NCBI GenBank assembly: GCA_947165815.1
Contig: CAMVBZ010000003.1
Span: forward strand, 1 to 51,160
Length of the DNA stretch: 51,160 nt
Direction of reading: 5' to 3'
Source of the DNA: an uncultured Clostridia bacterium
Lineage (GTDB): Bacteria; Bacillota; Clostridia; Christensenellales; CAG-917
Part shown: positions 49,422 to 51,160 of the stretch, piece after piece
Position numbering within the stretch: position 1 is the first letter of the stretch
Layout: every line of letters starts with the position of its first letter
Notes under the pieces: model-generated
What the model was told of the DNA's origin: nothing
Databases searched by the model: none
What the model saw: the letters and a program-made list of their open reading frames with translations, nothing else
Made by a program: the position numbers and the translations under genes

Positions 49422-50306
49422 TTATAGGTCTTTCCTTACAACATAGAATGTATGACCTTTAGGGAAATTGTCTAACTTTTGAACAATTTCATAACCATTC
49501 TTCAAGAAGAAATTCAAATTCCAATCAAAAACTTCTTCTGCTACTACACTAGTTGCACCTTTTGCCTTGGCTTGCTTCTCAAAGTGTGCCAGTAGTTCAC
49601 TACCTAATCCTTTGTTTCTATATTCCTCTTCAGTCCATATTACCCAAATCCATGCAGTATCCCACTCTCCTACACCAGCCATTATTCCAGCTACCAATTT
49701 TCCATCTTTGTCTACAAACTTTCTATTGAGTTTTATGTAATCATGCTTTTTAGGAATCTTTGTTAAGCAGTATTCTTCTAATTTATCATCTACATATTCA
49801 CCTTGTTCTTCGGTTCCATCTTTAATCTCATAATCTATTGGTTTACATTCTCTAGATGGTACTTCTACATCTAATGGTTTATATAAACCATAATCTTCGT
49901 GTCCTTCTGGCCAATTTTTAATTGTTCCAAATAGTTTGTACCCATTTTTTTCATAGAATGGTCTTGCTTGGACATCTAGTGTTCCCAAAAAACACAAATA
50001 ACATCCTTTTTCTCTTCCAACATCCTCAACTGCTTTAATAAGATTGGAACCAATATCCTTACCACGATACTTTTCGTCAACCCAAAGGGTATCTACATAT
50101 AAAATTCCCCAGGCATAAATCTCACCTATGCATCCACCTCTCACATTGCCTTCTTTATCTACGGCTATTTTGGTAAAATCCTCATCATATTCTATATTTT
50201 CAAAATAACGAGGAACTATTTGAAAGTTGTATTCATGTGCAAGTTTTTCTATTTGCATAGAATCTTTTCTTGCACTTCTTCTTAATCTAAGTTCTTTTTT
50301 ATCCAT
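49422..50306 (-). CDS. Tandem-domain GNAT N-acetyltransferase
   Basis: Two acetyl-CoA-binding-like segments: LWVDEKYRGKDIGSNLIKAVEDVG and IWTEEEYRNKGLGSELLAHFEKQAK. Confidence 0.85.
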   Translation of the reverse strand: MDKKELRLRRSARKDSMQIEKLAHEYNFQIVPRYFENIEYDEDFTKIAVDKEGNVRGGCIGEIYAWGILYVDTLWVDEKYRGKDIGSNLIKAVEDVGREKGCYLCFLGTLDVQARPFYEKNGYKLFGTIKNWPEGHEDYGLYKPLDVEVPSRECKPIDYEIKDGTEEQGEYVDDKLEEYCLTKIPKKHDYIKLNRKFVDKDGKLVAGIMAGVGEWDTAWIWVIWTEEEYRNKGLGSELLAHFEKQAKAKGATSVVAEEVFDWNLNFFLKNGYEIVQKLDNFPKGHTFYVVRKDL

Positions 50307-50323
50307 TATTATTTTTATCCTCT

Positions 50324-50797
50324 TTATATTATTTCTTCAAACCACTTTTTTAATTCTTCTTCTGTAATATTTGCTTTAAATCTCTTAGCAAATAATACTT
50401 TTGCCTTTGGTACTATACTTTGCATGTTCTTTGCTGCATCTGCAACTCCAGATCCACCGGACGTAGCAAAAGGTATAATTGTTTTACCATCAAAATCGTA
50501 TTGATCTAAGAATGTGTCTATAATTGAAGGCTCTCTGTACCACCAAATTGGGAATCCAATAAAAATATAATCATATTTCTTTATATCAGTCTTCTCTTTA
50601 ATTGCTGGTCTGCAAGATTTATCTTGCATTTCTATTGTGCTTCTAGAATTTTTGTCCATCCAATTCAAGTCTGCTTCTGTGTATAATTCCTTTGGAACTA
50701 TCTCAAATAAATCTCCTGAGGTGGCTTTAGCTAATCTTTCTGCAACACTTTTTGTAACTCCACTAGCACTAAAATATGCAACTAATATATCGCTCAT
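50324..50797 (-). CDS. Flavodoxin family protein
   Basis: ILVAYFSASGVTKSVAERLAKATSGDLFEIVPKELYTEADLNW...YDYIFIGFPIWWYREPSIIDTFL...ATSGGSGVADA. Confidence 0.9.
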   Translation of the reverse strand: MSDILVAYFSASGVTKSVAERLAKATSGDLFEIVPKELYTEADLNWMDKNSRSTIEMQDKSCRPAIKEKTDIKKYDYIFIGFPIWWYREPSIIDTFLDQYDFDGKTIIPFATSGGSGVADAAKNMQSIVPKAKVLFAKRFKANITEEELKKWFEEII

Positions 50798-50810
50798 AAT
50801 TGTCTCCTTA

Positions 50811-51160
50811 TTATTTAGTAATTTTGTAGTATGTTAAATCTCTGTCCACTCCTAAATATTGTAACTCTTTTTCGTTAAAATGACTATATGTCATCCCACA
50901 TTTTTCCATAACATGTTTGGAAGCATAGTTTCCAGTAAAGAATGAAGCATAAACTGTTTCAAATCCTCTTTCTTCAAATAAATATTTGATAAACCTTTTT
51001 ACAGCTTCTGTAGCATAACCGTTTCCCCAATACCTAGAACCGATACAATATCCTATCTCACAAGAAGTTTCTTTCTCTTCACATGTTACTATTATTCCTA
51101 CTAGATTCCCGTTCTCTTTTAATCTAATAGCGAAAAGATCCTCTCTTCCTAAGTATTTAG
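50811..51160 (-). CDS. RimJ/RimL-type GNAT acetyltransferase, truncated by window edge
   Basis: Minus-strand frame reads KYLGREDLFAIRLKENGNLVGIIVTCEEKETSCEIGYCIGSRYWGNGYATEAVKRFIKYLFEERGFETVYASFFTGNYASKHVMEKCGMTYSHFNEKELQYLGVDRDLTYYKITK*; not in the supplied ORF list because it has no start inside the window. Confidence 0.82.
   Translation of the reverse strand, partial: KYLGREDLFAIRLKENGNLVGIIVTCEEKETSCEIGYCIGSRYWGNGYATEAVKRFIKYLFEERGFETVYASFFTGNYASKHVMEKCGMTYSHFNEKELQYLGVDRDLTYYKITK

Noticed and set aside
1-51160. CRISPR array, tRNA/rRNA genes, transposon or prophage module
   Set aside because: No regularly spaced direct repeats, no recognisable tRNA or rRNA, and no transposase, integrase or phage structural ORF were seen by reading; a tRNAscan/CRISPR search was not possible.

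Overview
The window is a low-GC Firmicutes/Clostridia-like chromosomal segment, identified by gene content and order only. It is almost fully coding, in two convergent blocks. Plus strand (1-21 kb): rarA(end)-ruvX-DUF1292-rpsB-tsf-pyrH-DUF308-frr-uppS-cdsA-dxr-rseP-ispG-[PolC-like exonuclease]-rimP-nusA-ylxR-ylxQ-infB-rbfA-nrnA-truB-ribF-AP endonuclease-like. Minus strand (51-21 kb): GNAT-flavodoxin-tandem GNAT-modular lipoprotein-Phd/PIN toxin-antitoxin-FAD reductase-HTH::citrate synthase-small lipoprotein-Rrf2 regulator-metY-cysK-iscS-iscU, then pheS-pheT-mutS2-hypothetical-cysteine desulfurase-thiI-miaB-mutS-mutL-miaA-ynbB. Most of it is ordinary housekeeping sequence. The observations most worth following up are: (1) an XRE-type HTH fused in frame to a complete-looking citrate synthase, with a perfect 7-bp inverted repeat just upstream of its start; (2) a PolC-locus protein that keeps the N-terminal, OB and DEDDh exonuclease parts but has no PHP or polymerase domain; (3) a MutS2 that ends after the KOW-like region with no Smr domain; (4) an identical TAGT-N7-TAGGTTTT site overlapping the predicted promoters of both the Rrf2 gene and the adjacent Cys/Fe-S operon; (5) a structured leader upstream of rpsB; and (6) operator-like repeats flanking the -10 of the toxin-antitoxin promoter. 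No CRISPR array, rRNA, tRNA, transposase or phage module was seen.
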